Shown: in pieces, positions 33,586 through 45,818 of the stretch
Position numbering within the stretch: the stretch's first letter is position 1
Layout of the letters: each line of letters starts with the position of its first letter
NCBI GenBank assembly: GCA_963573315.1
Contig: OY752143.1
Span: forward strand, 1,302,001-1,366,000
Origin: Entomortierella parvispora
Lineage: Eukaryota; Mortierellomycota; Mortierellomycetes; Mortierellales; Mortierellaceae
Reading direction: 5' to 3'
DNA: 64,000 nucleotides
Notes under the pieces: model-generated
What the model was told of the DNA's origin: nothing
What the model saw: the letters and a program-made list of their open reading frames with translations, nothing else
Databases searched by the model: none
Made by a program: the position numbers and the translations under genes

Positions 33586-34448
33586 ATCGCCGTAGGAACA
33601 AGAAAAAAAATCGATACAGTCCTGGTGATAATAGCGGCAACGGTAGCAACATACATTCCGCTGCATCAGCAGAAGGATTCGTCGCCGGCAACTTGGCCCT
33701 GTCTAATGTTGCCCAAGTGGGAGGCAACGGTGCCGTTGAAAGTCTTGTTGGATCTGGAGTGAATGATGTGAAGGCGACTTGGGGTGGGAACGCGAACCGT
33801 CATCTTGACAACAGTAATGGCACTTCAGGTTCTGTGCGATTGGACCAATTCCCTGATAAAATGAGCGCATCTGGTGGCTCTAACCCAAGCTTTGGTGGAT
33901 GACGGTCCAAGAAGAACAAGCATCGATCTCAAAACCTCTGCAGTAGTACCAACCTGAACACGGGAGCGGCCAACAATAGTAATAACCATTGCCAGCCGGC
34001 TTCCGTCTCCACCTAGCAAGGAACTAGAGCTGTAGTTCAAGACTTTATGAAGACCGGCGGCTCTCCTGGACAATGAGATATAGTTTACGCATCTTTTCTC
34101 CACATGAATATCTTGTCTTCCCCATTCTTTCATCTTCTCTTTGTTTTGTGAATCTCAACGACAAATAGAAAAAACACATGATTTGCATTTACTCGCGGGA
34201 TCTGGATGCAGGAGATGACGCGCTCGTGTGGAACGAACGTGACATCACATCGATTCTCCGACTCTCCGACCAGAAATATGGCCCAATGGACAGAGCAAGG
34301 GCCTTTACGAGCCATGCCGCATCATATCCTGTAACCTTTGTGTATGCAGTTCATTGAGAGGGGCTGGAAGAGGAGGAAGGGCACAAAAGAAAGAAAACCC
34401 CCCAGTCGTCTTGAAAATAAATGAGGAGCTTTTAAGGGACCTTTTCTT
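33586..34448. other. 3' flank: frame-shifted continuation and convergent 3' UTRs
   Basis: From 33531 to 33902 the frame shifted by two bases relative to the Zn2Cys6 gene is open and encodes Gly/Asn/Ser/Lys-rich sequence of the same character (VNRRRNKKKNRYSPGDN; AESL-free spacer; VRLDQFPDK), ending at 33900-33902. The remainder to 34448 is 3' flank shared with the convergent aldehyde dehydrogenase gene; a short minus-strand frame (34130-34315) has no recognisable content. Confidence 0.5.
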
Positions 34449-36793
34449 TTAATTGAAACGCTTGTAGCCAATGCCAAAGACCAAGGCAATGACGATCCAC
34501 TTGAGGTGCTTCAGCAAGAAGCCCTTTTTGAATCGGGGTACACTCTCCAAGATCATACGAGCCAAGCTCAAGTTGGTGCTGTTGTAGGGAGCTAATTGAA
34601 GGAGAGACAATGTTGAACGTTTAGATGCCAAGGTTTAAAGACAAAAAAAAACTGTTCAGATCCACGCGTTCTTTGGTAACAGAATGAAAAACAACAGCAA
34701 TGACCTACCATAACGAACAGACATGACAGCTTCCGAAACAGGGTTAAGATCCTTGATCATAGTCGAGCGCTCATGAGTGAAGGTATCGAACGAGGCCTTT
34801 CCGTGATAAGCGCCCATACCGGAGGGACCGGTTCCACCAAAGGGCAGAGAGCCCTCAGCGACATGCATCAAAGTATCGTTGATCAACACGGCTCCAGAGC
34901 GAGTCGAATCCATGACCTTGTTGGCAAACTTCTTGTTGGGCGAGAATACGTAAAGGGCCAATGGCTCATCCCGAGAGTTGATGTACTCGATCGCATCGTC
35001 CACATCAGCGACACGGATCATAGGCAACAGAGGTCCAAAGATCTCATCCTCCATCAACTTGTCGTCTCTGTCCACGTTAGCAATGACGGTGGGGGCAATG
35101 TACAGATCCTTCTCATCCGACTGTCCTCCAATCACAATCTCTCCAGATTGGTTCTCGTTCAAAACCTTGCTCAGACGATGGAAGTGGCGGTTGTTGATAA
35201 TACGACTGTAGTCCGTTGACGATTGGGGATTAGCACCGTACATCTCCTCCACGGCAGTCTTCAACGCTGCGATAAACTTGCTCTCGGCCTTGGCTGTTAC
35301 AAGGACGTAGTCGGGAGCCACACAAGTCTAAATTAAATCCAATTATTTTGTGTCAGTTCAGAGAAAAAAAAAGACGAGTCAATTCCCTGTTTGCACAAAC
35401 AAGAACCAATGGACTCACCTGTCCGCAGTTGAAGGTCTTTCCAAAGGCAATACGCTTGGCAGCAATGGTCATGTTGGCATCATCATCAATGATAGCAGGC
35501 GATTTACCACCCAACTCCAGAGTCATTGAGGTCAAGTGCTTCGAGGCCGCCTTCATGATAATCTTGGCGACCATACCATTACCGGTATAGAAGATATGGT
35601 CCCATTTGCGTTCCAACAACTCTGTGGTCTCATGTGGGCCACCGTTGATCACAATATAAGCCTTGGTATCCAAGTAACGAGCAAAGAGTTCTGTCATCAA
35701 CTGTGCAGTATGGGGGGCGACTTCAGAGGGCTTGATCACAGCCGTGCATCCAGCAGCAATGGCGCCGACCATGGGTCCAATGGTCAAGAAGAGGGGGTAG
35801 TTCCATGGAGAGATGATCAAGGTAGTGCCTATTTTTTTGATGAGATGACAAAATGAATGTTAGTTGAAGACACAGAAACCGTACACTTTTACACAACCTT
35901 TCTTCCCTCGGCCGTGTAACGCACGGTCTCCCTCACGAGAGACAAAATCACAACGTAGGCGAAGGCCCAGCCCAGACATGGAAGGGACCGGCGCTCTTTT
36001 TGTTTTTTGTGAGCCATTAAACTAAACTATCAGACCGAAGCGCACTCCACAGACACAGACACAGACACAGACATTGACCCTCACATGTGGGTCCCCGTGT
36101 TGATTCTCGACCTTCAGAAGATGGAAAATTGATCCTCTCGCACACTTCCAGATTCTATACAAAAACATAAACTTACCCTTGGGTTCCTTGCGCTTCAAGC
36201 AACTGACGCCGACCCTGTTCACGAGCGCGGGCGTGATCTTCTCATCACGGGCCCAATCATCCAAGTGTTTTAAGGCATCGTTGACCTCTTCCTTGGAAGG
36301 GACCAGTTCTCCGAGGACGCACTCGTTCTTGTGCTTGTGAAGATCCTTATAGAGGGCAGCATTGAAAGCCTCCTCGTTGTCGTTCAACAAACGCCATAAT
36401 TGTTCCAGTTGGTGACGGCGGTACTTGAGAGAGCGAGTGCAGCCAGATCGGAAGGTTTGACGAACAGTCTCGTAAGCCTAGTTGCGAGAAAGAGCAGATA
36501 AGAGGACCATTTTTGATTAGCAGAGAGAAGGACTCTGCTGGAAAGAGGGAAAGAAGAAGAGTAGGAGGAGGAGGAGGAGGAGCAGAAAGAAGAAGAGGGG
36601 AGGGTATGAATGCTTGTTGAATGAGATTGAATGAGATGAGACGAGAAAAGGTTTCTCGGTGTGCATCGGGGCATGGTCCGGATGGAAAGGAGCATGGACT
36701 TGATTCTTGTTGTGAGGGAGGTTGGCGGGACCAAGGGCTCTTTACCTGGCCGATTTCTTCATTGGAGTGGAAGTGGAGGTTGGTGGATGTCAT
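34449..36793 (-). CDS. Tail-anchored fatty aldehyde dehydrogenase (ALDH3/Hfd1-type)
   Basis: Predicted exons are 36746..36793, 36177..36477, 35419..35828, 34709..35327 and 34449..34591, giving 506 residues. Landmarks include ISPWNYPLFLTIGPMVGAIA, the cofactor-binding GNGMVAKIIMKAA, the catalytic Glu in TLELGGKSP, the catalytic Cys in NCGQTCVAPDYVL (codons either side of an intron), EIFGPLLP and LPFGGTGPSGMGAYHGK. The last exon adds a basic stretch and one hydrophobic segment (KWIVIALVFGIGY) ending KRFN, a C-terminal anchor as in fatty aldehyde dehydrogenases of ER, peroxisome or mitochondrial outer membrane. It oxidises long-chain aldehydes to acids with NAD(P)+, in sphingolipid and ether-lipid breakdown. 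Yeast Hfd1 also takes part in ubiquinone precursor synthesis. The first exon codes 16 residues. Confidence 0.9.
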
Positions 36794-37320
36794 GTTTGCG
36801 GTGGGGAATAGAGTGATGAAGGGATGAGGAAATGGAGTGAAGAAAAAAGGAAAAAAGAAGAGGAGGAGGAGGAAGAGCAAGGATATTTTATTACAAATGA
36901 AGCAAAAGCGCATGCACGCACGCACTGAGCACACACCAGCCAACCAGGCTGCCAGCCGACGAGGTCCGTAGAAAGTCACCCCCCAACCCCGCCCAGTCAA
37001 TCCGCCCGAGCCCGGCTAAAGAGTCGTCAAGCCCAAGCCGAACAGGGCGATCGGGGGTCGGCAGCAGCAGCGGCGGGAGCCGAACGAGCTTTTTCGTGGG
37101 CGAAGTTGTTATTACTGTATTACCTGATTACCACTGTATTACCCGCACCAGTCCGCTGGTTAGCACAGCTCTGTCTTGATCGGCCAGACGGGGCCCTCTT
37201 TCTTTCTTCATCCCCGCATCTCTACACGCGTCATGTCTGATTGATCGAAAAGGACTTTCAGTATCTTGCGGCACTTGAATAGAAAGATCGCTTTATTCTT
37301 GTAATGCCTCGTCTCATTTT
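36794..37320. other. Intergenic region, ALDH promoter side
   Basis: This 527-bp stretch lies upstream of the ALDH gene (-) and downstream of the velvet stop (-). It has a GAA/GAGGAGG purine run (about 36838-36880), which is pyrimidine-rich on the coding strand, and two copies of 'actgtattacc' (about 37113-37125 and 37132-37144). No gene is seen. Confidence 0.4.
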
Positions 37321-40300
37321 TCATCCGTCACTTGCACGGTCCGCACTGTAGTGCTTGTGGCCCGAGAGTGCTGCATAGCCATGGCCCGCAAGGTGCGATC
37401 CTGCAGTCGACGAAGACGGAATAATAGGCGGCACCAGTGGGGCCGCAGGGCCGTGTGTTCCCGCGTAGTGCGTCGGCTCTCGGAAGTGCTCCTGTAGGTG
37501 GCGATACGGATTTAGGAGAGGGAGCGGTTCATACACATGATGGTAATAGTGGTGATGATGATGATGGACAGGGAGAACTTGACCACCCGACATTGCCGTC
37601 GTCGCATCCTGGGGCCGAAGAGATTTAGGAGACCCTAGCCCACGCATCTCACCTTCCATCATCCCAGACCCTGGTGTTCTACTTGAGAGACCTACTCCAT
37701 ATCCATAATCTCCGCCAGCTTCTTGAAACGCCAGAGAGCGTTCTCTATCGCCGACATCTTTACCATTGCGTGCATCTAAACTCGCAGACTGAGTTGCCCC
37801 TTGTCTCGATGCCGATTCCATGCGAACAGGAGTGGATGTCGCGGAGTCTGGAGACGATGGCTGGTGAACACCACTTGAACTCGACGAAGGTGACCTGTCT
37901 CGGTTCGCCGTGGACGAAGGTACTGGGGACACCACTCCTCCACGAGATGATGCGGCAGAGTTTAGTTTCTGTCCCGTCAAAAAGTTATAAGAGTCTTGTC
38001 CACTTGGATTACCAGGGTTAGGGCCATGTAAATGGAGGGAATGACTGGAACCCTGATGCGGGGCGTAGCGAGGGTCCAATGGTTGAGACGACACTGGTGG
38101 GTATCGGTCTAGGTGCTGGCTTGCGCTCGAGTATTGAATTGATAAGGGAGGCGGTCCCGAATACGATGATGCAGTGGACGTGATTGGTAGAGAGGGTCGA
38201 TGCTGATATTGATAATATGGGTATGGCTGGAAACTCGGATCTCTGTAAACCGTAGGCGGCGGCTGTGCTACATGATGCACTGGCGGAGGTTGATGGTATC
38301 GATGAATATAGACTTCCTGTCTTGCAGCAGCACTTTCGTCCTGCGGTATGGACGTCATCAAAGGTTCGTGTCCTATCGGAGACCGACGCGCGGCAACAGT
38401 CGATCGAGAAGACTCATACAGATTCCATCCTTCCGGAGGGGCTACTTCTCTCTCATTTTGATAGGGGTGGTCATAATCCTCATGAGCATGCGAGGGCCAG
38501 GATGTAGGTCTACTATCAGATAAATAGGAAGAAGTATGGTGTATCTCTCGTCCTTGAAAGTGTTGTGAATTCGGAGGGTAGTGTGAGGGGTACCACGGGT
38601 CCAGTTCTGAACGACGCCTCGAGGGATCATCGTAGGCAGGTAAATGTTCTGCAGGATGCCCAGAGGCGCTGTGGGACATGGATTTGCTGCGATCAACTCC
38701 ATTCCCATTTTCCCCTGCCCTTCCATCTGCATATCTTGGGCCAGTTATAGAATGTCTATCGACATTTGTTACCCCAAAGTGCAAGGACGATAGTGCCCTT
38801 GCGGTAGTCGTTGTCGAGGTCACATCCTCCATTGGCCCTGCCACATCATCATTGTATGCGTTACTATCACGAGGCGGTGAAAGATCTCGCCTCCCAGGTC
38901 GCGCTCTAGTATCTCCTGGTTGATTACTTATTGATTCAGAAGACCCTATTCCAGATATATCAATTGGTACGGCGATTTTCTTGGCCAGTAATCGTCCAAC
39001 AATCGGCTTTGGGTATCGGTATTGGCGAGGTTGAGTTTGACCAGAGTCAACACTCGATCGGTGAGCACTCAAACGTGTGGTGGGCAAATTTGATTCTGAC
39101 ACCCTTCGTACACCTGAGAATACGCGGCTTGTCATATCCGATGACGAAGCAGATGTGGAGTTGCTGATAAGTCTTCGAGCGGCTCCCTCTCTTGAGACCC
39201 TAGAGTCTGTGGTGTTTCAGGAGAAGCAAGTTTGAAGGATGAGGAAATGAAAAGACCAGTAGACCAGTTAATACTAAAAGTCTAAATGTTTTGATTGCAG
39301 CTTTACCTCCTTGTGGAATTCTTGGCCCAATTCGTTTGGCAGTAACAGGTGAGTCAGGGGTAGAGTCCGGTACACTCTCTTCCTCTGAATGTGGGTCTTG
39401 CTCTTGCTGCTGTGTGTGTACTTCTAGTCTTGTTCTCCTACGACATTAATCGATAGGTTAGTCTCAGAGTGATGACTACTGGAGCATCATCAAGATAACG
39501 CATATAAGTTGGTACTTTTTAGGCCTGACTTCCTTGCGTATCCTAATTTTTAGACCTTGATCTGCGAAATACTGCGACAACATTGTCGACTCTGGAGCAA
39601 ATATCAATAGGTCAGAAAAGGGGTTTGCCCATTGCTCCATCGCTCCATCGCTTAATTCAAAACGGAATACACTTACCTTCCATACCAGGGAACTTCTTGG
39701 CAGAGTAAACGATAAGAGGATCCGATATGATACTGGCGCAAAAGCGCACATCATTGCTACAGCAGTCAGACAACCACAGGAAGAAGGAGACGATGAACAA
39801 CATTTCTTTCATGTAAGTAAAATGGAAGGGGGATATGGTCATCGTAAAGCCTCTTCTACTGAACTTGGTTGGGCCTACTTACTTGACAATCTCATAGAGG
39901 GAGAACTTGAGCCTGTATACACCTTCCATACGCACTGAAAGATCAGGAAAGACAAAGAATCCTGACTCTGCCCCATTACTGTCCTCAATATCCTTTAGAG
40001 GGAACAGAGAGGAGACGGAGGATCCAGTGGTTGCCTTTGTTCGATTGTCTTTGAACAAATGCATGTCTTCTTTGGAACGTGTATCCTTGAGCAGTAACAC
40101 ATCTTCGCTTGTGTCTTTCTCCACCAGAGACGCGTGCATGAAGTAGTACGGATTCTGGAGGAACGGCGTAAAGTTTGCATGGCTGGAGAAACCAGAAGAA
40201 ATAATTGGTCAGGTGACCGAGCTGCATCGAGACGTGCCCAATTCCGCTATCCTGGTTTTCTTTTCAGAATAGGAAATTCCGCTATTCTGGTTTTCTTTTC

Positions 40301-41335
40301 ATAATAGGAAATTCCACTATCCTGGTTTTCTTTTCAGAATAGGAAAAGACAGCCCGATTTGCGGGAAAGTCTTGACAGGCCTATCGCTGCTCTCTGATTC
40401 TCTCTGCGCGCTCTTTCGTTCTTTTGTCGCCGGCTCTTAGATAGCTTGTTCCTTACCTTCTCCCTGCTTTGACAATCAGTTGTACGATGGGGGGTGGATC
40501 GATAGGTCTACGGTCAGCTAAGAGTTTGCAAAACAACGACCACAAGAATGCCGGTTAATTCGCATGCTCTTCTCTCGCCTCCTAGCTGCAAGATACAATT
40601 CAATCCTCCCGTTTGCATTTGGTCGCAGGAAACACCTTGAACCCGTTTCAGGAGTAAGACAAAAATCTTTGAAATAAAGGGTCCACGATGGCGAAGTGGA
40701 TCCCCCTCCCTCACCAAAACCCCCCAAAGCTCCAATGTACACTCCAGTCGCTTGCTGTCTTGCACATATACCAACAACAGCAGCGCTGGAAAAAAAGAGC
40801 TCAGATATGCGCAGATATGCGACAGATCGCCGCCAGGTCTGTGCCAGATCTGCGTGGCATTGCGGCCAGATACCTCGAGATTGAGATAGTGAATAAATGA
40901 GAGAGGGATCGGTCATGGAATATCTGCAGACATGTATGTACGTTCAGAGCAACCTGGAGGGTTGTGGAGCGACCTGCATGAGTCTATCGATTAAGGATAT
41001 GCTGAACTTGCCTTTCTCGCCCACACCACACATGCGTGATTGCTTTGGTTGCTGTCGGAGAACGAGTTGGTATTCTCTGGAGGACCATGAGGTAAACAAT
41101 GGACGTCGATCAGAAAAAAAGAAGAGGGGGTGGTGGGATTAGTCAAAAGGGTAAAAGGTCAATTGCCTTTATAGTTCTTCATGTTCTTGGATCTTTAAGC
41201 ATAAATCCTGAGAAAGCCGATTGCTACGCGATGTTCGTTTCAGCTTTTAACTTACACATTAGCGCGTTGATCAGGCCGAATCCTTTGACACACAGGAAGA
41301 AACTGGTAGGCAGGCAATTCCTCGGATGCCGACAT
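37321..41335 (-). CDS. Velvet-domain transcription regulator
   Basis: Predicted exons are 41256..41335, 41012..41076, 40457..40517, 40183-flanked 39883..40182, 39677..39756, 39516..39591, 39307..39437 and 37321..39206, giving 892 residues. The velvet domain fills about residues 27-225 and shows the family blocks: YQLVLRQQPKQSRMCG, then KADRRPIDPPPIVQLIV, TPFLQNPYYFMHASL, FFVFPDLSVRMEGVYRLKF, FCASIISDPLIVYSAKKFPG and QGLKIRIRKE. Velvet proteins are DNA-binding and dimerising regulators that link development, spores and secondary metabolism. The last 600 or so residues are disordered, rich in Ser, Pro, His and Tyr. The third exon is reached from a GC donor (AAAG|GCAAGT). A 35-bp repeat sits in the intron after 40457. 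The first exon (MSASEELPAYQF) was found by phase and joins precisely. The subtype (VosA, VelB, VelC or VeA) is not assigned. Confidence 0.88.
40241..40345. repeat. 35-bp tandem repeat, three copies, in a velvet gene intron
   Basis: Units 40241-40275, 40276-40310 and 40311-40345 differ at only one to three positions. Each begins attccRctatYctgg and ends aataggaa. Each unit has short opposed arms (ctatYctg ... caKaatag) around a T-rich spacer and could fold into a small hairpin. The array is inside the predicted intron 40183..40456. Confidence 0.85.
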
Positions 41336-42811
41336 TGATCGCGTCTGTCGCTGGTCGCGCTAAGCTTCAAATGTGTACGTTCTGGAGGAAGTGGTGGCGA
41401 TGTAGTAGATAGCGAGATAGCGAAGAGAGGATAGACGAGGGTGGGTGCAAACAAAACAGGGGTGGCAAAGGAAGGAGTGAGCTTGAAGCACCGAGAATGT
41501 GATTGCGTTAGAAGCGAGACAGAGAGTAATGGGGGAATGGGGGGAGAGGGAGTCGAATGTCTGTGTGGAACGAGGAGGGGAGAAAGAAAGGGAGCGAAGC
41601 GAGAAGAGGTCAATGGAAAGGATGAATAGAGGATGAATGGGGGGCAAGTGCTCCGCTCCACATTTCGCTGGTCCCTCCTGAGGTGCTTTCCAGCAAGATG
41701 CAGCACCCATTGACCACCGCTGACCCTGCCCCTGTGCCATCTTCCGCATCCATTGTCCCTTTCTCTGCACACACACACACAGACCAGCCAGACCAGCAAC
41801 GCAGAACACACTCCAACCAGCGCGGCTCTTGGGCCGATGGTCGTCCACTGCGACAAACTCTGTTTTCGTAATCATTTTCCATTTGTCCCCTTGCCTTCGT
41901 TTCGCTGAAGAGTCCCTACCATCTCTGACACCTCTCTCCAGGATTAGATGGGATGTGGCCCTGATTCTGCTCATAGTCGTAGGTCGGTCTTTGTTATCCG
42001 GTCGTTCCGTCCGTGATAACGTTGTCTATCGCAACGTTGTTTTCGTCGTCGACTTGTTTGCCCACAACCCAAAGCAGAGGCAACACAACACACGCAAGCA
42101 CTGATATCCCGACTTACCACCGGAATTGAGACTTTTAGACAGGTTAGTCTACAGACAGAACGTCAGGGAGATCATGTTGACGACCTGTTCAAAGGGCCAA
42201 GTCATAAAAACGTTCAGGAGCAGTGTTGCGACACAACACAACACAAATCAACAACATTTGAAATCTATCTGAAGATTGATTCTCGGCCCAGAATCTCGGG
42301 CGAGATCTCGCCCACACTCATCCGTCAGGCCACCATCGTCCCTGACAAGTCTCCTGGGCGCTCTCCTTCTTCCATCCTCCCCAATGTCCCATCTCCTTGG
42401 GCTACGCGTTTTTCCTTCTCAATGCAAATATATCCTGTTACGTTCTTAGTTTTTGCTTTGGAAACCTTCTTCCGTTCCTTTCTAATTTCTCCGCAACGGG
42501 GGTGCTTAGGGACATATCCACAGGGAAGACATGCAAAAGACAGGAGTCTAGGCCCCGACTTCCAGATACATGGATCGTGCATGAAACTTTCAGTAAGGAA
42601 GTCTTACTGCGTGTCGTAAAAGAGAGCAAGAAACGAAAGAAAGAAGTGGTCACGGGACCCTTTCTATTGACATGAGGGTATTATTTAGCGTGAGTATAAT
42701 CGAGAGGTGAAAGCACCCCCTGGAAGGGCTCAGTTATGATGTTCTTGAGGAACGTTTCCCACCCATCCATTCATCATCACTTTCACCTCAACTCAGGGTC
42801 ACGAACGAACG
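41336..42811. promoter_or_regulatory. Long divergent region velvet / PMT
   Basis: These 1.48 kb separate the velvet start (-) and the PMT leader (+). They include a (CA)n run (about 41766-41782), CT-rich tracts on the coding strand of the velvet gene and a perfect 16-bp palindrome gggcgagatctcgccc (about 42298-42313). Reading frames between 42270 and 42675 look partly protein-like but match nothing I know. No RNA gene is seen. Confidence 0.4.
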
Positions 42812-45800
42812 AGTACGCAACAGAATGGATGCTTCATGGTCAATTGCATTTGGACCCCTGAACCTGCGAGAATGTCCACGGCGTCATCTATCTGGATTAG
42901 CATCCGAACTGACCCTCTCGTCTTTTTATAAATCACACGCATTTAGTGTCGAGTACTGCACAAGGCCAGCTTCGACAGAGGGCAACGGCGCCTGCGCCTG
43001 CAAAGGCCGCCAAGGCAATTCGCGAGGAAGATCTCAATCACAGCGAGCCCAAAAAGGTCAGTCAGTCTTGTATCATGCGCTGCGCGTCAAAACCAGGGCT
43101 GTCCGTCTTCTTACTTTGTTTTTTTTGTAGATTGTCACGTCTCTGTTCTCCAAGAAGGAACAAAACACATCCTGGATGGTGCTGGCTGGACTGACTGTCG
43201 TTGCGCTTTTCACCCGTTTTTACAAGATTTCAGAACCAGATGAGGTTGTGTAAGTGCAAAGACGCCGTGGTGTGTTCCTATAAGGTAGCCTTTTATCCGT
43301 TCCTGACCTTTGGTTACCACGTAGGTTTGATGAGGTACACTTTGGAAAGTTTGCCTCCTATTATCTTCGAAGGGAATACTTTTTCGATGTCCACCCTCCA
43401 TTGGCAAAGATGATGCTCGGCGCGATGGGCTATTTGATCGGCTACGACGGACATTTCCTCTTTGACAACATTGGAGACAACTACATTACCAACAATGTCC
43501 CCTACGTTGGACTTCGTTCCTTGCCAGCCTTCCTCGGCGCCTTGACTGTCCCCGTCGTGTATCAAACCATGCGCGAGGCCGGATTCCCAATTATCACTTG
43601 CGCCCTTGCTGGTTTCTTTGTCACGTTTGGTAATTAAATTTTCCCTTGGGTTGTGTGATTAAGGACTCGAATATATGGTTACATTACTAACTCCATGATC
43701 TTTCCCCTGTAGATAATATGCTTGTCACTCAAACCCGCTTGATCCTATTGGACTCCATGCTTGTGTTCTTCATGGTTTGCTCCATCTTCTCCTATGTGAA
43801 GTTTGCAAAGACTCGCAACATGTACGTTCCTGAAAGGACTTGGGCGTGAAAAGGGCTGAGCTTTATTATGGTTCAGTGGATCCGCAAGAGCCTGTTTGGA
43901 GTTAATGAATTAATCGCCCTGTCTATATCCCGATCTATCTTTAGCCCATTCTCATTCCAGTGGTGGTTCTGGCTTGTTGCGACTGGACTAAGCATTGGCT
44001 TGACTATGAGGTAAGACTGATAGTTCTCTTGGGACGTATATTCCAAATAGAACCTCTTACTCATAGTCTTATTTGGACGATAGCGTCAAGATGGTTGGGT
44101 TTTTCACCGTGGCCACCATCGGCGTGGCAGTTCTATGGGATCTCTGGGTTCTACTTGATATTCGCCGCCGTTTGACCATGCAGGAGTTCATGAATCACTT
44201 TTGGGCACGAGCTATTGGCCTCATCCTGGTGCCTATTGCTGTATACCTTTTTTGGTTCTATGTTCATTTTGCGGTTCTGACCCGTAGCGGACCTGGAGAT
44301 GACTTTATGAGTACAGAATTCCAAGAGACACTGAAGGGAAACAGCATGGCTGATGGCCTGTGTATGTATTCAAAACACGTGTCTCCGTTTCAAAAACTGA
44401 ACAACAGAACCGTGAACTAACCATACAATCTTGTACCAATAGTTGTCAAATACGGTGATAACATCACCATCAAGCACAAGGATACATCAGTCTACCTGCA
44501 CTCTCACCCTCATCTCTACCCTCTGCGTTACGATGATGGACGCATTAGTAGCAATGGGCAACAAGTAACGGGATATTCTCACCAGGACTACAACAGCATC
44601 TGGCAAATCACTTCAGACGACGTTAAGAACCCCAGGTTGGGCGAACAGGTCAAGAACAATGATGTCATCCGCTTGCTGCATGTGGCCACCTCTTCATGGC
44701 TTTTGGCTCATGACGTTGCATCGCCCACCATGTCAACCAATGAGGAGATCACGACGTACTCGACCGAGGAAGACGGCTCCCGCTTCAATGAAACCACGTT
44801 CCAAATCATGTTGGATAGTGGTGGGGACAAGTTCCGCACCGTGGCAAGCACCTTCAAGCTTTTACACGTGGATACTCAAGTCGCTATCTGGACCCATTCT
44901 CAAAAACTGCCAGCTTGGGGTTTTGAACAGCAGGAAGTGAATGGCAACAAGAACATTCTTCAAAAATCCAACCTGTGGGTGTCAGATAAGATTGAGGGCA
45001 AGAATGGTGAGTTTTTTTTTTTTTTTTTTCAGAGGCATGGAATATCTCTCTTGGGTTGTTCGTGATACATAACCTGAGCTAATCCCTGTTTTCCTTTTTC
45101 AGCTACCGAGATTGATCAAGAAAGCCAAAAGCCAGTGAAGAAGCGTGCCTTCATTCTCAAGTTTTTGGAGCTTCAAGGAAAGATGATTTCGCATAACGCA
45201 GGATTGACTGCCTCTCACCCTTACCAGAGTATGCCTATTGAATGGCCTGTTCTTGCCAAAGGCATTTCATTCTGGACCCAGAACGACACGCGCAAGCAGA
45301 TCTATCTCATTGGTAACCCCATTGGCATGTGGATCGCTCTTGCAAGTTTGTCGGTCATTGTCGGCGTGGCTGGCGCCGATATTTTGAGCCGTCGTCGTGG
45401 GTTCTATCCATTGAACCAGGATGTTCAGAGGCGATTCTATTCCTCGACCGGATTTTTCTTTGTTGGCTGGATTCTGCACTATATGCCATTCTTCTTGATG
45501 GGTCGTGCGCTGTTCCTGCATCACTACATGCCCGCTCAAGTGTTCTCGTACATGGTCCTGGCGGCCGTGCATGGCTTTATCTTTGTTGAGGGCGTAGATG
45601 GCCCTGTGTCCGAGCCCGGCCCCGAGACGAAGGCTCGCCGGGTGCAGAGGGCAATTGTGCCAGTGATTGCGTACGCTAGTGCGGCTGTCCTGATAGTGCT
45701 TCACTTGGCATCGTTTGTGTTCTTTGCGCCATTGTCGTATGGAACTAGCGCGGTGGATGTGCCAGGTCTGGCTCGGCGCAAGCTCCTGTCCCAGTGGGAC

Positions 45801-45818
45801 TTTCACTTTGCCAAGTAG
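42812..45818 (+). CDS. Dolichyl-phosphate-mannose protein mannosyltransferase (PMT family)
   Basis: Predicted exons are 42812 (only the A of ATG), 42947..43056, 43131..43249, 43325..43629, 43713..43821, 43945..44010, 44084..44361, 44443..45006 and 45103..45818, giving 755 residues. Family blocks: FDEVHFGKFASYYLRREYFF with DVHPPLAKM (catalytic acidic loop 1), LFDNIGDNYI, LVTQTRLILLDSMLVFFM, SGPGDDFMSTEFQ, then MIR-type repeats in the lumenal loop (YGDNITIKHKDTSVYLHSH; LLHVATSSWLL; KLLHVDTQVAIW) and several C-terminal membrane helices. PMTs move mannose from dolichyl phosphate to Ser/Thr of secretory proteins at the ER, and fungi need them for wall and membrane glycoproteins. The PMT1/2/4 subfamily is left open. 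The initiator is inferred to be split by an intron of 134 nt (A|TG). Confidence 0.86.

Noticed and set aside
40241-40345. CRISPR-like array
   Set aside because: The units are contiguous without spacers, and the locus is an intron of a fungal gene.
42397-42675. Protein-like + frame in the velvet/PMT promoter
   Set aside because: No family resemblance, no flanking exons, and other frames of equal length overlap it on both strands.
42825-43130. ATG frame at the PMT 5' end as the real start
   Set aside because: It is out of frame with the PMT protein and lies within the predicted first intron.
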